Shown here in pieces: positions 54,707-64,000 of a stretch of DNA of 64,000 nt (positions are counted from its first letter, which is position 1; every line of letters begins with the position of its first letter). A model generated the notes under the pieces. That model saw only the letters and a program-made list of their open reading frames with translations, had not been told where the DNA came from and made no database searches. The DNA is taken from NCBI RefSeq assembly GCF_030867095.1, contig NC_081829.1, positions 89,923,261 through 89,987,260 of the forward strand, given 5' to 3'. This DNA comes from Alligator mississippiensis (taxonomy: Eukaryota > Chordata > Crocodylia > Alligatoridae). A program made the position numbers and the translations under genes.

Positions 54707-57700
54707 TCCATATGTTTGTCTATTTTATTGTCCATTTTATAGGAAGGTCTACATATTTAATATTCCATAATTGTGTCTAAGTTCCATTCCTGCAATGAAT
54801 TTTGCACAGGCAGATCTACGTATTCAAGTGAAGCTCCCATACCTCTGTCCTGAGAAGCAACAATGATTTGTTCTTCCATCATATTGACTCAATCAAATTA
54901 TTTTAACATGATTGAAAATCCCCATTAGGAACCAAGCTAACATGTTTGAAGCTGTATTATAGAGCACTTAGGCTTCAAAATGACCAGCTAATGTGACTTT
55001 TGAATTCTGAGTTAGAATTGTTTAGGGTTCTCTGCAGAAAATAACCAAATCTGCTTAAGCTAACATGACTGAGAAGCATTCCCCTTTTCCCCCATTGGCA
55101 CTGGTCATTTTACTTCAGCAGGGCAGACAGACCTATGTGGCCACATCTTCAACTGCAGGCATGTGCACTTGCAGCAGCTCAAATAGTAGCAGCACAAATT
55201 CGTGCTGGAGATTTGTGCCCCCAGCACGTGCCTGAACATGCACTTTGGTGTGGGGCACATTGTGCCACTTGGGGCAAACTGACTCTGCCCAGCTCCTCCT
55301 GGATCTTCAGTTGACCCTGCAGCCATGGCTCCCACAAGCAGGTCCTGTCCCGTCTGGTGGCTGGGCACACAGGTTGTAAGATTTGTGGGGGGATGTGGGG
55401 TTTGGAGGAGTGGGGAAGGGGCAGGGGGGTTTGGAGGGGGTTGGGTGGGGGTGAGGTTTGTGGGGGGTGTGGGGCTTGGGAGATGTGGGGGTGTTGTTGG
55501 TGGGAGTGTGGGGGAGGTTTATGGGGGGACTGTGTGGGAGAGGTGGGTTCCCTGCCTTCCGATTCCTCCCCCCCCAGCAGCGAGCAGTGGGCCTTCAGGG
55601 CATGCATGGCCCACTGCAGGCAGAGTCCCCAGGCAGCATGTGGTGCCATCTCAGACCTGGGGGCTACATGTGGCATACGGAGCCAGCCCAGCCCACTGGC
55701 ATGCTCCTTCAAACAGGATTGGGCCAGCTCCTGCCACCACCCGGGGCTCCCGACATTGCAGGTAGGGGTCTCGTGGTACCAGGCTGCATTGGCTTCTGCC
55801 TCCATTTGCCTTGCGTACCATCGGGCCTGGGGTGGGTCCATGGAGGCAGGAGCTGGCCCAGCCTGATGGCATGTGAAGCCCATGGAGGTAGGAGCCAACC
55901 CGGCCCAATGATGTGAGGCTCCTGCCTGTAGTGCCAGGAGCCCCAAGTGGTGTCAGGAACCAGCCCGGTCCTGTTCGGAGGTGCATGCCAGTGGGGTGGG
56001 TTGGCTCCATGTGCCACGTGTAGCCCCTGGGTCTCAGGGCACTGTGAACTGCTGGGGGACTTTGCCTACAACAGTTCATGAGCAACACAGGAGCCTGCTG
56101 CGGGCTGCTGCTGCTGGGCAGGTGCGGGGCAGGGGAGGCTGTGTGCCATGGGGAGGTGGGCAGGGGACCCACCCCTCCCACAGAGTCTCCCACCCACACA
56201 GTACCCCCACCCCCACAATCCTGCTTACCTGGCTCTGGGTCAGTGCTGCCAGCCTTGCCCTGATTCTCTTTCCTCCAGCACACAGGCAGCATGCTGGAGC
56301 AGCAGGGGCATGCGGCAGGCATAGAGACGCTCTGGCCGGGAGCTAAAGTGTCTCTTTGGAGGACCCAGCCTCCAGTTGCTTCGGGGCATACTTCTGCACC
56401 ACTTCTTTCCAGCGTGTTTTCTTTTGATACTGGGATTTCCTGATTTACTTAGAGTCTGCGCTGTATATTTGCAGCGTGGTGAACATTTTTTCATTTGCGG
56501 TGTGCCTCCTGTGGCATCTCAAACTGCTTTGAGATGCCACAACAGGCGCTTGCTCTCTTGTCCAGATGTGACCTGTGGGTCTAATTGTGTGTTCAGGACC
56601 TAAAAATCAACTCCATTTTTATATATACAAAATCATGTCCCCATTATAAAACATTTCAGTAGAAAATTATACAGAACTACTAGTGTAGTAAGTTTAACGT
56701 GCTGTGTTTTGGGGGAAAAGAATAGGCTGCCGCCTGTAAAGTACCACTGTGGTTGAATGTCCCTTAAGTGGATTTTGCTTTCAAGCAACATAGAAATCTT
56801 TTACTAGGAATACATAAAAGTTAAATTTCAAAACTGAGCTAAGTTGCTTTGTTACTTGCTATATTTTTTGCTTTGTTAATTGTTTATCAGATTTTATACT
56901 AAAATATTTCCTATATAATATATTTTAATTGTTCAATTTATAAGGAAAATACCAATAACAACCAAAATACCAGGTTTTAGTCAAGTCTTAAACAAATGTG
57001 GAAGTGCATTTATTTTCTTGCTGAGTCAGCCTTGTGTCAGATGTATTGACGTACTGCCTCTTTCACTCAGCATTAAGAGCTGTTTAATGTAATGTAGCTT
57101 ATCACTTTGAAGGAAAGGCCAGAAAATGTTTCTTGTTGAACATACAGCTATAGAATATGAAGCAAAGTAATGAAAGGTATTTTAATGAATGGTGACTCTT
57201 GGCTCAAGTTACGAGCCAACGTCTATTCCTTTCCGATTTTGTATTTATTGTTAAATGACTCATTCAGAGGTGAGGCTGAGAAAGTATAAGATGTTGTGAT
57301 TATACTTATTAGCTGCCTTTTCTCTACACTCTCCATGATTTTACCCCATAATTTAATATTAAATGGCATGTAAATTAAATAATCTTGGATTCCCTTATGC
57401 TCTTTTAGCTCAGCGGGTGATGTGAACAGCTGTAAGAAATGTATCATTAAGGGTACAGGAGTCTAAGAGTGTCTGAGTCACTAGGGCCAGAAAGAAAAAA
57501 GGTGAAAAGAAACTAACTGAGACAATTATGGGCTATTTTAAACTGTCCTCTGAATTTTGGCTGCCAGTGTGTGAAGTGCTAAAACAGATTTTTTGTGATC
57601 ATAGTAGTTTTTTAAGTCTAGTTATGTGTTATTGAATGTTCAGTTTTTATTAGTCACAGCACTGTAAGTTCTATGCACCCTATAACTAATGCAAGCTTAC

Positions 57701-57855
57701 CTATAACATAAAATTAAAAAAAAAAAACAATTCACCAACATACCTAGCCTTATTTCCTATTGATTTGACTTCCATGTTAAGCTTGATGGTTCAGTATCTG
57801 TGAAGACTAGTATGCTTTATCTTCTCCAATCCCTTTCCTCCAAAGCTGCCAAACG
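54707..57855 (-). other. Intron sequence with an unassigned GC-rich block (about 55100-56500)
   Basis: The GC-rich block has G-rich (55380-55550) and C-rich (56150-56230) tracts and long frames on both strands, including 255 codons on minus at 55179-55946. Frames overlap, lack domains and resemble those in the GC-rich hAT interiors, so a non-autonomous transposon is suspected, but no terminal repeats were found. CCTGTGGCATCTCAAA with TTTGAGATGCCACAACAGG at 56507-56548 is a short near-perfect hairpin. The rest to 57855 is AT-rich and unassigned. Confidence 0.4.
56507..56548. repeat. Short near-perfect inverted repeat
   Basis: CCTGTGGCATCTCAAA faces TTTGAGATGCCACAACAGG across a 7-base loop (CTGCTT region). 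Possibly the end of a DNA element in the GC-rich block. Confidence 0.75.
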
Positions 57856-57859
57856 ACTT

Positions 57860-58005
57860 TACAAATAGTGAGCAAAGCGCACTAAATCCCTCATGAGTTA
57901 ATTTCCTAAATTGTAAAATTGGGTATAAAGGTAGCACAGGTAGGATAAATGACTTGCCTGGGGTGTTGAAGTGAGTCACTGGCAGAGGTAGGGGATTGAA
58001 CGTAA
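57860..58005. repeat. MIR/CORE-SINE-like fragment
   Basis: ATTTCCTAAATTGTAAAATT with GGGTATAA recalls the MIR phrase TTTCCTCATCTGTAAAATGG. GACTTGCCTGGGGTG and AGTGAGTCACTGGCAGAGGT with TTGAAC recall the MIR phrase read in the other direction. The two pieces point in opposite directions, so this may be two fragments or a chance likeness. Confidence 0.35.
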
Positions 58006-58802
58006 TCCTAATTCGTGCTAGTACTTTACTTTAGACACAATCTTCTTTAGCAAGCTTCTTATGCCGATTTGATATTAACTGATATTTCAGCAGTAAACTC
58101 TGAGAAGTATGCTATTCAGAAGGTGACAACTTCATATATCACACTAGCTAATTTATCCACATGGAATGAATAATGCAGAAGAGAATTATAAAAACATCAC
58201 CTTATGGACCAGCAGCTGCAGCTATTATTTACATTTTGTCTTCTATATATATGTTGAACACTGGGAATTTTGCCAGTGTGTGCAGAAATGCAGGCTAATT
58301 AAATTTTATTCAGAGGGAATTTTGACCATATCTCAGCTCTGTATAAGGGGTTGAAAAAGCCTTGGAATGGGTCCAATTGATCGTTTCCTGTCAAAAGTTT
58401 TGTTTGATAGAAAATGGGGTTTTCAACCTAATGAATTTTTCATAAAAACGTTCTGTTTTCTATGCAAGATATCATCTGTTGTTAAAATATTTCAGCCAAA
58501 ATATTTTGGTTTTCACAAAAAACTCAAAAATTTAAATACAGCAATTGACAACAAATGGTTTTTTGTTTTGTTTCCCCCTCATTAAATATTTACATGGGGA
58601 AAAATTTTGGACTGGCTCTTAATGGCAAGAGGTCTTTTCCTCTGCCTGGTAAAAACTTAGACACATCCAAGAAGAATTTCATGGAGCAGGCCACAGAAAA
58701 GAAAACAGGGTTGCAACATGTGTCTATTATTTTATTGTGGTTTCTACCTCAAAATGTAGCATTAAGATCTGTATGTAATAAAAATATGGAATGTTATGTT
58801 TA
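58006..58802 (-). other. Unassigned intron DNA
   Basis: TTTT-rich text such as AAAATGGGGTTTTCAACCTA around 58410 is reminiscent of AT-rich reptile MITEs, but no ends were found. Frames are noise. Confidence 0.4.
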
Positions 58803-59193
58803 GGTATCTGCACGCTGCAATAGCATCTTCGTGACACCTTCGAATTTCTGTCTGTCTTTCTATTCTATACTTCCCACCCCTCAGCTTTCCCCACAACTGT
58901 CTGATTCCCTCTCCTACCGTGCTTTCTGTTTTATGAGTTTGGGTCCTTGATATTTCATATTGGCTCCTAGTGGGAAATCACTGCACCTTCTGATGAGTAT
59001 CTATTTAGCTTGATCTCTGTGGTTGTCATCAAGTTTGGGAAAATGTTCCAGGTGGGTTAGTCTTGGGGTGGAGTTGCACATTATATGTAGACCCTAATAA
59101 ATTTATGGACTGTAAAGTGGTATTAAAGTTAGAACATGCTGGGGCAGTCTCACATTAAGAGTTAATATCATTTCTTGTCTGTACAGCTCTGAC
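58803..59193. repeat. Unidentified interspersed repeat, copy B
   Basis: Second copy of the repeat at 20470-20933, in the same orientation and closely similar along its length. It lacks about 66 bases after TATTGGCTCC and stops at CAGCTCTGACTT, exactly where a CR1 tail begins. The truncation on that side may therefore be due to the CR1 insertion. Confidence 0.8.
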
Positions 59194-59194
59194 T

Positions 59195-59910
59195 TCATAG
59201 ATTTCATAGACATTCGGGCTGAAAAGGACCTCGGAAGATCATTGAATCCAGGACCGTGCCCCAGGGCAGGAAGTCAGCAGGGGTCATAGGATCCCAGCAA
59301 GATAAACATCCAGATGTCTCTTGAAGGCGTTCAAAGTGGGTGCTTGAACCACCTCCGGCGGCAGTCTATTCCAAACCTTGGGGGTTCAGACAGTAAAGAA
59401 GTTCTTCCCTATGTCCAGCCTGAAACAGTCATGGAGGAGTTTGTGACCGTTAAACCTTGTCATCCCTTGGGGTGCTCCGGTGAACAGATGTTCCCCCAGA
59501 TCCTGGTGAGCACCCCGATCAACTTATAGGTGGCCACCAGATCATCCCTGAGCCTGTGCTTTTCCAGGCTGAAGAGTCCCATAGCTCTCAGCCTCTCTTC
59601 ATAAGGTCTGCTTTCCTGACCTCTGATCATGTGCATGGATCTCCTCTGCACTCTCTCGAGCTTCTCCACATCCTGTTTGAGTTGTGGAGCCCAAAACTGG
59701 ATGCAGTACTCCAGCTGTGGCCTCACCAAGGCCGAATACAATGGGAGGATGATGTCCTGGGATTTACTTGAGAAGCATCTGTGGATGCAAGCAAGCATTT
59801 GCTTGCTCTACTAGCAGCAGTATCACATTGCTGGCTCATGTTCATCTTGTGGTCAATCATGACCTCCAAGTCAATCATGACCCCCAAGTCAAGGAAAGTC
59901 TGTTCTTAGA
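59195..59910 (-). mobile_element. CR1 3' end, about 715 bp
   Basis: Reversed tail: TAGATTTCATAGACATTCGG, AGGACCTCGGAAGATCATTG, CTTGAACCACCTCCGGCGGC and TTCTTCCCTATGTCCAGCCT. The minus frame at 59460-59798 reads PLYSALVRPQLEYCIQFWAP and RRSMHMIRGQESRPYEERL, then FSLEKHRLRDDLVATYKLI, the conserved CR1 ORF2 C-terminal region, open for 112 codons. A relatively young 5'-truncated copy. Confidence 0.93.
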
Positions 59911-60520
59911 GAAACAGGGGTGCAGCTGTGCATGAAGCATTAGCTTCATTAAAAGAAGGCCACACTATGGACAGGCCAGTTGTGGAACATGGAAAGGATT
60001 TAGCAAGCATGCATTTGTGTGAACTTGATCTCCCTACTGCCCTGCACAACTGGTGCAGAGGTGCTGTTACTGCAATTCTGTTCTGTTAAGTTGAACAGCC
60101 TGGACATCTGATAGAGGTTGTGGAGCTAACTGGCAACCAATATGGCACTGGGTAATGAAGGAGAATTTAGTCAATGCACCACATGACACCACAGCTTTGA
60201 TGTAAATTGAGGGCTTGGCCCCCCTCACATATGGATCAAGGATAGTAAGTTGCAAAAGTGTCTTAAAAAATTACTTTTGCTCTTTTACCCAAGTTGCATT
60301 GTAGGTTCCTTGACTCAGATCAAGACCTTTTATTTCAGTGGGAGCCATAAAGAAGGATAATGGGATTTGTCATCATAAACTAGAATGAGTTTGTCTGTCT
60401 TCAAAAGAATATTGTGCAGGAATGGGCAAACAGGCTCAGTACTAGTTCCACAATGTGATCAGGCTGGTTCAAAATTAGAAAGACAAATTTTAAGACTTTC
60501 TAAAAAGTAATGATTATTAC
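59911..60520 (-). other. Intron sequence, nothing assigned
   Basis: No recognisable repeat. A near-tandem phrase, GACCTCCAAGTCAATCATGA then CCCCCAAGTCAAGG, occurs at the CR1 border (59860-59895). Confidence 0.4.
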
Positions 60521-60623
60521 CTTAAACACTCAGTATCAGTCTGAGGTTTTTCACCAACTTTGATTCTTTCTGCTTCTAAACATCGTGTGATACCTTCAGC
60601 TTCTCTGACTTGTTCTTCAACAT
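60521..60623 (-). CDS. Exon 2 of an unidentified coiled-coil protein gene (internal exon)
   Basis: The minus strand shows a 103-bp exon between TCACTTTATGTTTAG (good acceptor) and GTAATAATCA (acceptable donor). With the G left by exon 1 it begins GAT (Asp), continues for 33 codons (VEEQVREAEGITRCLEAER, then IKVGEKPQTDTECL) and ends with AG, leaving phase 2. The next codon, AGG, is completed by the first base of exon 3. Composition is Glu/Lys/Arg-rich with spaced Leu and Val, suiting a coiled coil. A start codon further upstream in the same frame lies in intron and is not used. Protein not recognised. Confidence 0.8.
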
Positions 60624-61059
60624 CTAAACATAAAGTGAGTGTTTTGACCAAGATATAGTAAATATCTCTGTTCAGCTGCAGCCTACCTTTCTTACTCACA
60701 AGTTATTAAAGTGTAAACTGCTATGGAAATGAAAATATTACAGTACACAAAATTAAAATGCAAATATTTGTATTTGTAACTGGCATGTAATTGCAACATT
60801 TCAGGCAATTGCAGAGTCTACAGGATGGTTGTAATAGCTGTATGCTACAATATTTAACCTTATAAAGAAAAACTTATGGCCTGAATTTTTCATCACTCAA
60901 CGGTTGTAATATATGCTATTTACAATAGTAAATGAACAATCTGGTTAGTTATATCACTTTTAAAATATTTTTATACAGTTGATGAAAGTGAATATTTGTA
61001 TTCTGTAAATAATGTAATATAATGTTATTTAAGTTGCATATTAGAACTGGTACTCCATC
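60624..61059 (-). other. AT-rich intron sequence
   Basis: Intron 1 of the coiled-coil gene; nothing recognised before the L2 element. Confidence 0.5.
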
Positions 61060-61793
61060 TCCGTCCTCCTTGACCAAGTTTGACACTGTTGACAGTGGTA
61101 ATTGTTTTTGAAAATTTTTGTTCTCTTGGCTTCCATGATACCGTCCTTGTCTAGGTTTTTACCTTTCTCCCTCTTATCTTCAGCTGCCTTTCAGTGCATC
61201 TGCCTCAATCCCCCCGCTCCTTCTCCAAGTCCATCTTTCTGCTTAGCTCCATAGGGTTCTCTCCTTAGCATCCTCCTTTTTTCTCTATATATATTATCTC
61301 GGGGAAATCGCATATATAAACACAAATTCAATTACTATCTCTATGTTGACAACTCATAGATATACCTCTTAGCTTTGGACTTGCCTACTTCTGTCCAAAC
61401 TGTAATTGTGGTCTGTCTTTGTGCCCTGTGCTCATGAATGTTTTGTCAGCACTGATTCAAGATGTTTAAAGTCAAGCTTTTAATCATTACTGTTTCATGC
61501 TCTGTTTTACTTTCTTCCTCAATCACTGTGAATGCTATCACCATCCAGTCTGTTGTTTCAGACCCATAACTTGGGCATCATCTTTGACTAAGAGTTTTTC
61601 CTAGTATTCTCCTACAGGCTCCAAGTCTTGCCAGTTCTTTCTCCATAACACGTCTCTCCTATCCAGCCACACAGCTCATTAATTATTTCACTTCTTTATC
61701 ATTGTAATTATTCTTTTCTCTTTCTTTGATAGCTGTAATACTGCCTCACTTATATCAATTCAGAAAGCTGCTGTGAAGATTTTTCTCTTAGTC
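61060..61793 (+). mobile_element. L2 LINE, first part (split by hAT)
   Basis: Decayed plus-strand L2 reverse transcriptase text. ATGTTGACAACTCATAGATA fits a broken YADDTQLY box, and TTGGGCATCATCTTTGAC fits LGVIFD. Sequence around 61740-61790 matches the L2 region after it. Many stops. L2 is an old family present across amniotes. Confidence 0.7.
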
Positions 61794-62069
61794 CAATGAT
61801 TCTCCATCATGGCTTTGTAGCATCCGGAGGTGCTTTGAGATCCTTTCAAGGGTGCCACATGAGGTAAACCTAGAGATCTCACCTAGGAATCTGTAATGTT
61901 AAAAACCTTCTGACCAGTTGCGATCCTTCTGAGTCTTGTTCAACAGAAGAATTACTCTATTATTTTTCTGTCATCAAAAAGCAAGTGCGAACAATAAGTT
62001 GGCATTTTCTGAGAGGTTCTTGAAGTCTATCAATGGGTGCCCTGAGTCTAAAAAGGTTGAGACCCACGG
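61794..62069 (-). mobile_element. hAT MITE family 1, copy 3, nested in L2, 276 bp
   Basis: Ends CAATGATTCTCCATCATGG and, inverted, CCGTGGGTCTCAACCTTTTT resemble CAGTGGTTCTCAACC. Flanks TCTTAGTC (61786-61793) and TCCTAGTC (62070-62077) match at 7 of 8. Read inverted, the interior (AATAATAGAGTAATTCTTCT, then GGTCAGAAGGTTTTTAACAT) matches copies at 16290 and 37232. Confidence 0.88.
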
Positions 62070-62290
62070 TCCTAGTCCATCACTTTGGCCATGCCTCCCC
62101 TTTTGCATCCCTCTTTTGGTTCCCGCTTGTTTGTTGCATCACCATAAGCTACTTCTCCTGGCTTTCAAGGTCCTTCATGAATTATCATCCTCATTCATCT
62201 TCTGATTGGCCCATGATAGCCTCCATTTCTTAGTTGTTCAGTTTTCAGACCAGCACCCTCAGTGTTTTATTGCTTGTTAAATGTTGTAGA
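62070..62290 (+). mobile_element. L2 LINE, second part
   Basis: ACCATAAGCTACTTCTCCTG, GCTTTCAAGGTCCTTCATGA encodes HHHKLLLLAFKVLHEL, which matches the RIxFKLLLLTFKALH segment near the C-terminus of L2 ORF2. It directly continues the copy before the hAT. Confidence 0.8.
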
Positions 62291-62704
62291 TAAATATTTG
62301 GTATGGAGTACTTGGAGGATTTACTTTGATTACAGATTCCTAATGGGCTTTTTGAAAGAATGTATCGGTTGATTTTCGTTTTAATGTGCTAAGTTTTAAA
62401 TGTATATATTTATTTTATCTGCAAAAGTAGGAGTTCATTTTTCATATTTATGGGAATAAAATTCAGAAAATCCCCTATACGCTCTGTATCAGTGACAGAA
62501 GTATAAATCTCATCACAACTCGGTATTTGTTGTAGCCATACTTTAAAATGACTAATTAGGCTATAAAACAAGAATACAAAAATCTTACTTCTGTGACTTA
62601 CTCTAATCTGTTGAGAAAAATAACCTGACAGAAATCATTTGTCAAATGTATTTATCAAACCAAAAATAATTATCATAACAAGTGATTATCAAACACATGA
62701 ATAC
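62291..62704 (-). other. AT-rich intron sequence
   Basis: Between the L2 element and exon 1; nothing recognised. Confidence 0.5.
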
Positions 62705-62806
62705 CTTTGAGTTTGCTTTGAAGAGTAAATAAATCCTGCTTTAATTCATTCTTCTGCAGCTGGAGTGCATTTAACTGAACATTTTTATGTTCCACTGACT
62801 CCATTT
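62705..62806 (-). CDS. Exon 1 (first visible) of an unidentified coiled-coil protein gene
   Basis: The minus strand shows a 102-bp exon between TATTTCCCCTTAG (acceptor) and GTATTCATGTG (donor). It starts with two bases ending a codon, then 33 codons (MESVEHKNVQLNALQLQ, then KNELKQDLFTLQSKLK), and ends with one base G, so it is a symmetric phase 1-1 exon. Leu/Val spacing with Lys, Glu and Gln in between suits a coiled coil. The Met at the start of the complete codons is not taken as a start codon, because an acceptor site precedes it. Earlier exons must lie beyond 64000 or in unrecognised sequence. The gene was not identified. Confidence 0.8.
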
Positions 62807-64000
62807 CTAAGGGGAAATAATTATATTTTAAATTAAAATGTATTACAGTTTTAATCTTCATGATGTAATCTTAAATACTCTTTAACTATTTCTAACTGCC
62901 TTCAGATATTTGAAAAGGACATTAAGAATAAAATTACAATTAGTCTTATAGAACCCAATTTACAAGAAATTACATATGGTATTATGTATTCATTAGTTTT
63001 AAAAGAAACTTATTTTTAGCATTCATAAAATAAGCCACAGTTTGTTGATTGAATAAAAATTAGTTTCGTATATTTTATTTTGAAGTGTTACTCATATTAT
63101 TTAGGAGGATGACCTGTGCACTTAAATTGGACAAATGCTTTTTCAGAGGCCTAACCATGCCAATGTAAGGATTTGTAGTTAGTGTCATGGACGTTTAAGG
63201 CATATATTTTGATGACACTCGGTAAGGAATATAATATTCCTGAATTATTATTTCTACTTACATATTACTGCTTTTGTTGCTGACAGTGTAATTGGTGCTA
63301 GACACAATGTAGTTTAAAAAGCACAGTCACACACGTGGCAAGGCATAGTATTAGAATAGGCTAGAATTAGAGGAAAGTGTTAAATAAAAATAGGTTCTCT
63401 GTTTTTTTGGGGGAAAATGTCCTCACTGATTTCTGTTAATCACTAGATACAATAGCTGCCAACTAGCGGAGACAGCATTCTCCTAATTAGCTATGTCAAA
63501 GCTGGAGTCACTTTGATCAAAAGCTGAAGAAGTAAGAAGTGGAAACTAAAATGGACAACCCTATTACTGTGACCTGTAAACAGCAGTCAGGAAATACGAG
63601 GGTCGGTTGTATGATGAATGAAGTTTTTTAAATCGGGTTATCCTCAGAGATTCATTTTTTACTGTTTTGGCCATTAATGTTGCCAGACCACTGGATTTAA
63701 TTGCCATGAGTGTGAGCCATCTTTTTCTGGGAAAGTGAGAACTGAATCTGTTCAAGTAGCCCTTGGTTTAATACATAAGAAAGGAGAGATATGGGTTATG
63801 TGCATGTTCCTGTATGCCATGAAAATTAACTGCCCAGTCAGCAAGAAGACATAAAAGGAAAGAAGTGGTTAGAGTATCTGCTATTATAAATTATATGTTT
63901 TAACAAGGTCATATGATCCTTTTCAATCTCACTGTAAGAGACTAGGCCTACAAAGTGTTTGTACATTTAATTCCCCTGGAAGTTAGAAGGATTTGTAAGA
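62807..64000 (-). other. AT-rich sequence upstream of exon 1, nothing assigned
   Basis: Likely intron of the same gene. The 63-codon minus frame at 63564-63755 has no domain and no clear splice borders. Confidence 0.5.

Noticed and set aside
55179..56322. 255- and 223-codon minus frames plus plus-strand frames
   Set aside because: GC-rich block with frames open on both strands at once, no domain and G- or C-runs. Expected from base composition.
57223..57447. 74-codon minus frame containing KIMESVEKRQLIS
   Set aside because: Superficially coiled-coil-like, but no convincing splice borders and composition like the AT-rich surroundings.
1..64000. CRISPR arrays, toxin-antitoxin pairs, phage or bacterial operons, riboswitches
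   Set aside because: Nothing of this kind is present. Direct repeats here are microsatellites, minisatellites or transposon parts, and the repeat content is vertebrate.

Overview
This window is vertebrate nuclear DNA, most likely from a sauropsid and probably a crocodilian (a turtle is the main alternative). The call rests on repeat content: many CR1 LINE fragments, including 3' ends that close with short ATTCTATGA-like repeats, older L3/CR1-type and L2 LINE remnants, a Penelope-like retroelement with GIY-YIG endonuclease remains, and many small hAT elements with 8-bp target duplications. There are no operons, bacterial genes, CRISPR arrays, rRNA genes or recognisable tRNA genes. Most long open frames are repeat fragments or shadows in GC-rich or low-complexity DNA.

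The only host coding signal found is one minus-strand gene seen as three short internal exons: 62705-62806, 60521-60623 and 38094-38181, in transcription order. All three have AG/GT splice borders, their phases fit (1-1, then 2-2), and together they encode about 97 residues of charged, coiled-coil-like protein. The gene was not identified. The second intron is about 22.3 kb and holds most of the repeats in the right part of the window. The left 38 kb is then downstream intron or flank.

Layout. 1-6.7 kb: CR1 endonuclease fragment, a hairpin repeat, a Penelope tail, a CR1 3' end, then unassigned DNA. 6.7-10.7 kb: a 1.07-kb hAT, an old L3/CR1 fragment, a CR1 reverse transcriptase with 170 uninterrupted codons, and the Penelope-like element. 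12.9-15.2 kb: a decayed CR1 split by a hAT with a perfect target duplication. 15.6-20 kb: two small hATs, a Tigger/pogo-like element carrying a CR1, and a hAT carrying a CR1. 20.4-22.4 kb: an unidentified repeat with a second copy at 58.8 kb, then a CpG-rich LTR-like block. 23-30.3 kb: a hAT and several CR1s, one holding a Penelope tail. 32.0-33.8 kb: a 1.8-kb hAT with minisatellite interior. 34-45.7 kb: small inverted-repeat elements, exon 3, a broken hAT transposase copy, a minisatellite and a fold-back element. 46-54.7 kb: TIR elements, old LINEs, a fold-back hAT and a CA/TG microsatellite. 55-62.3 kb: GC-rich block, repeat copy B, CR1, exon 2 and an L2 LINE with a nested hAT. 62.7 kb: exon 1.

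The nested insertions give relative dates: hAT into CR1 at 13528, hAT into L3/CR1 at 50315, hAT into L2 at 61794, CR1 into Tigger near 16980, and CR1 into hAT near 19410. No previously undescribed functional system is evident. The strongest leads are the unnamed split coiled-coil gene, the Penelope-like element, the LTR-like CpG block with two sets of tandem repeats, the repeat pair at 20.4 and 58.8 kb, and the fold-back elements.
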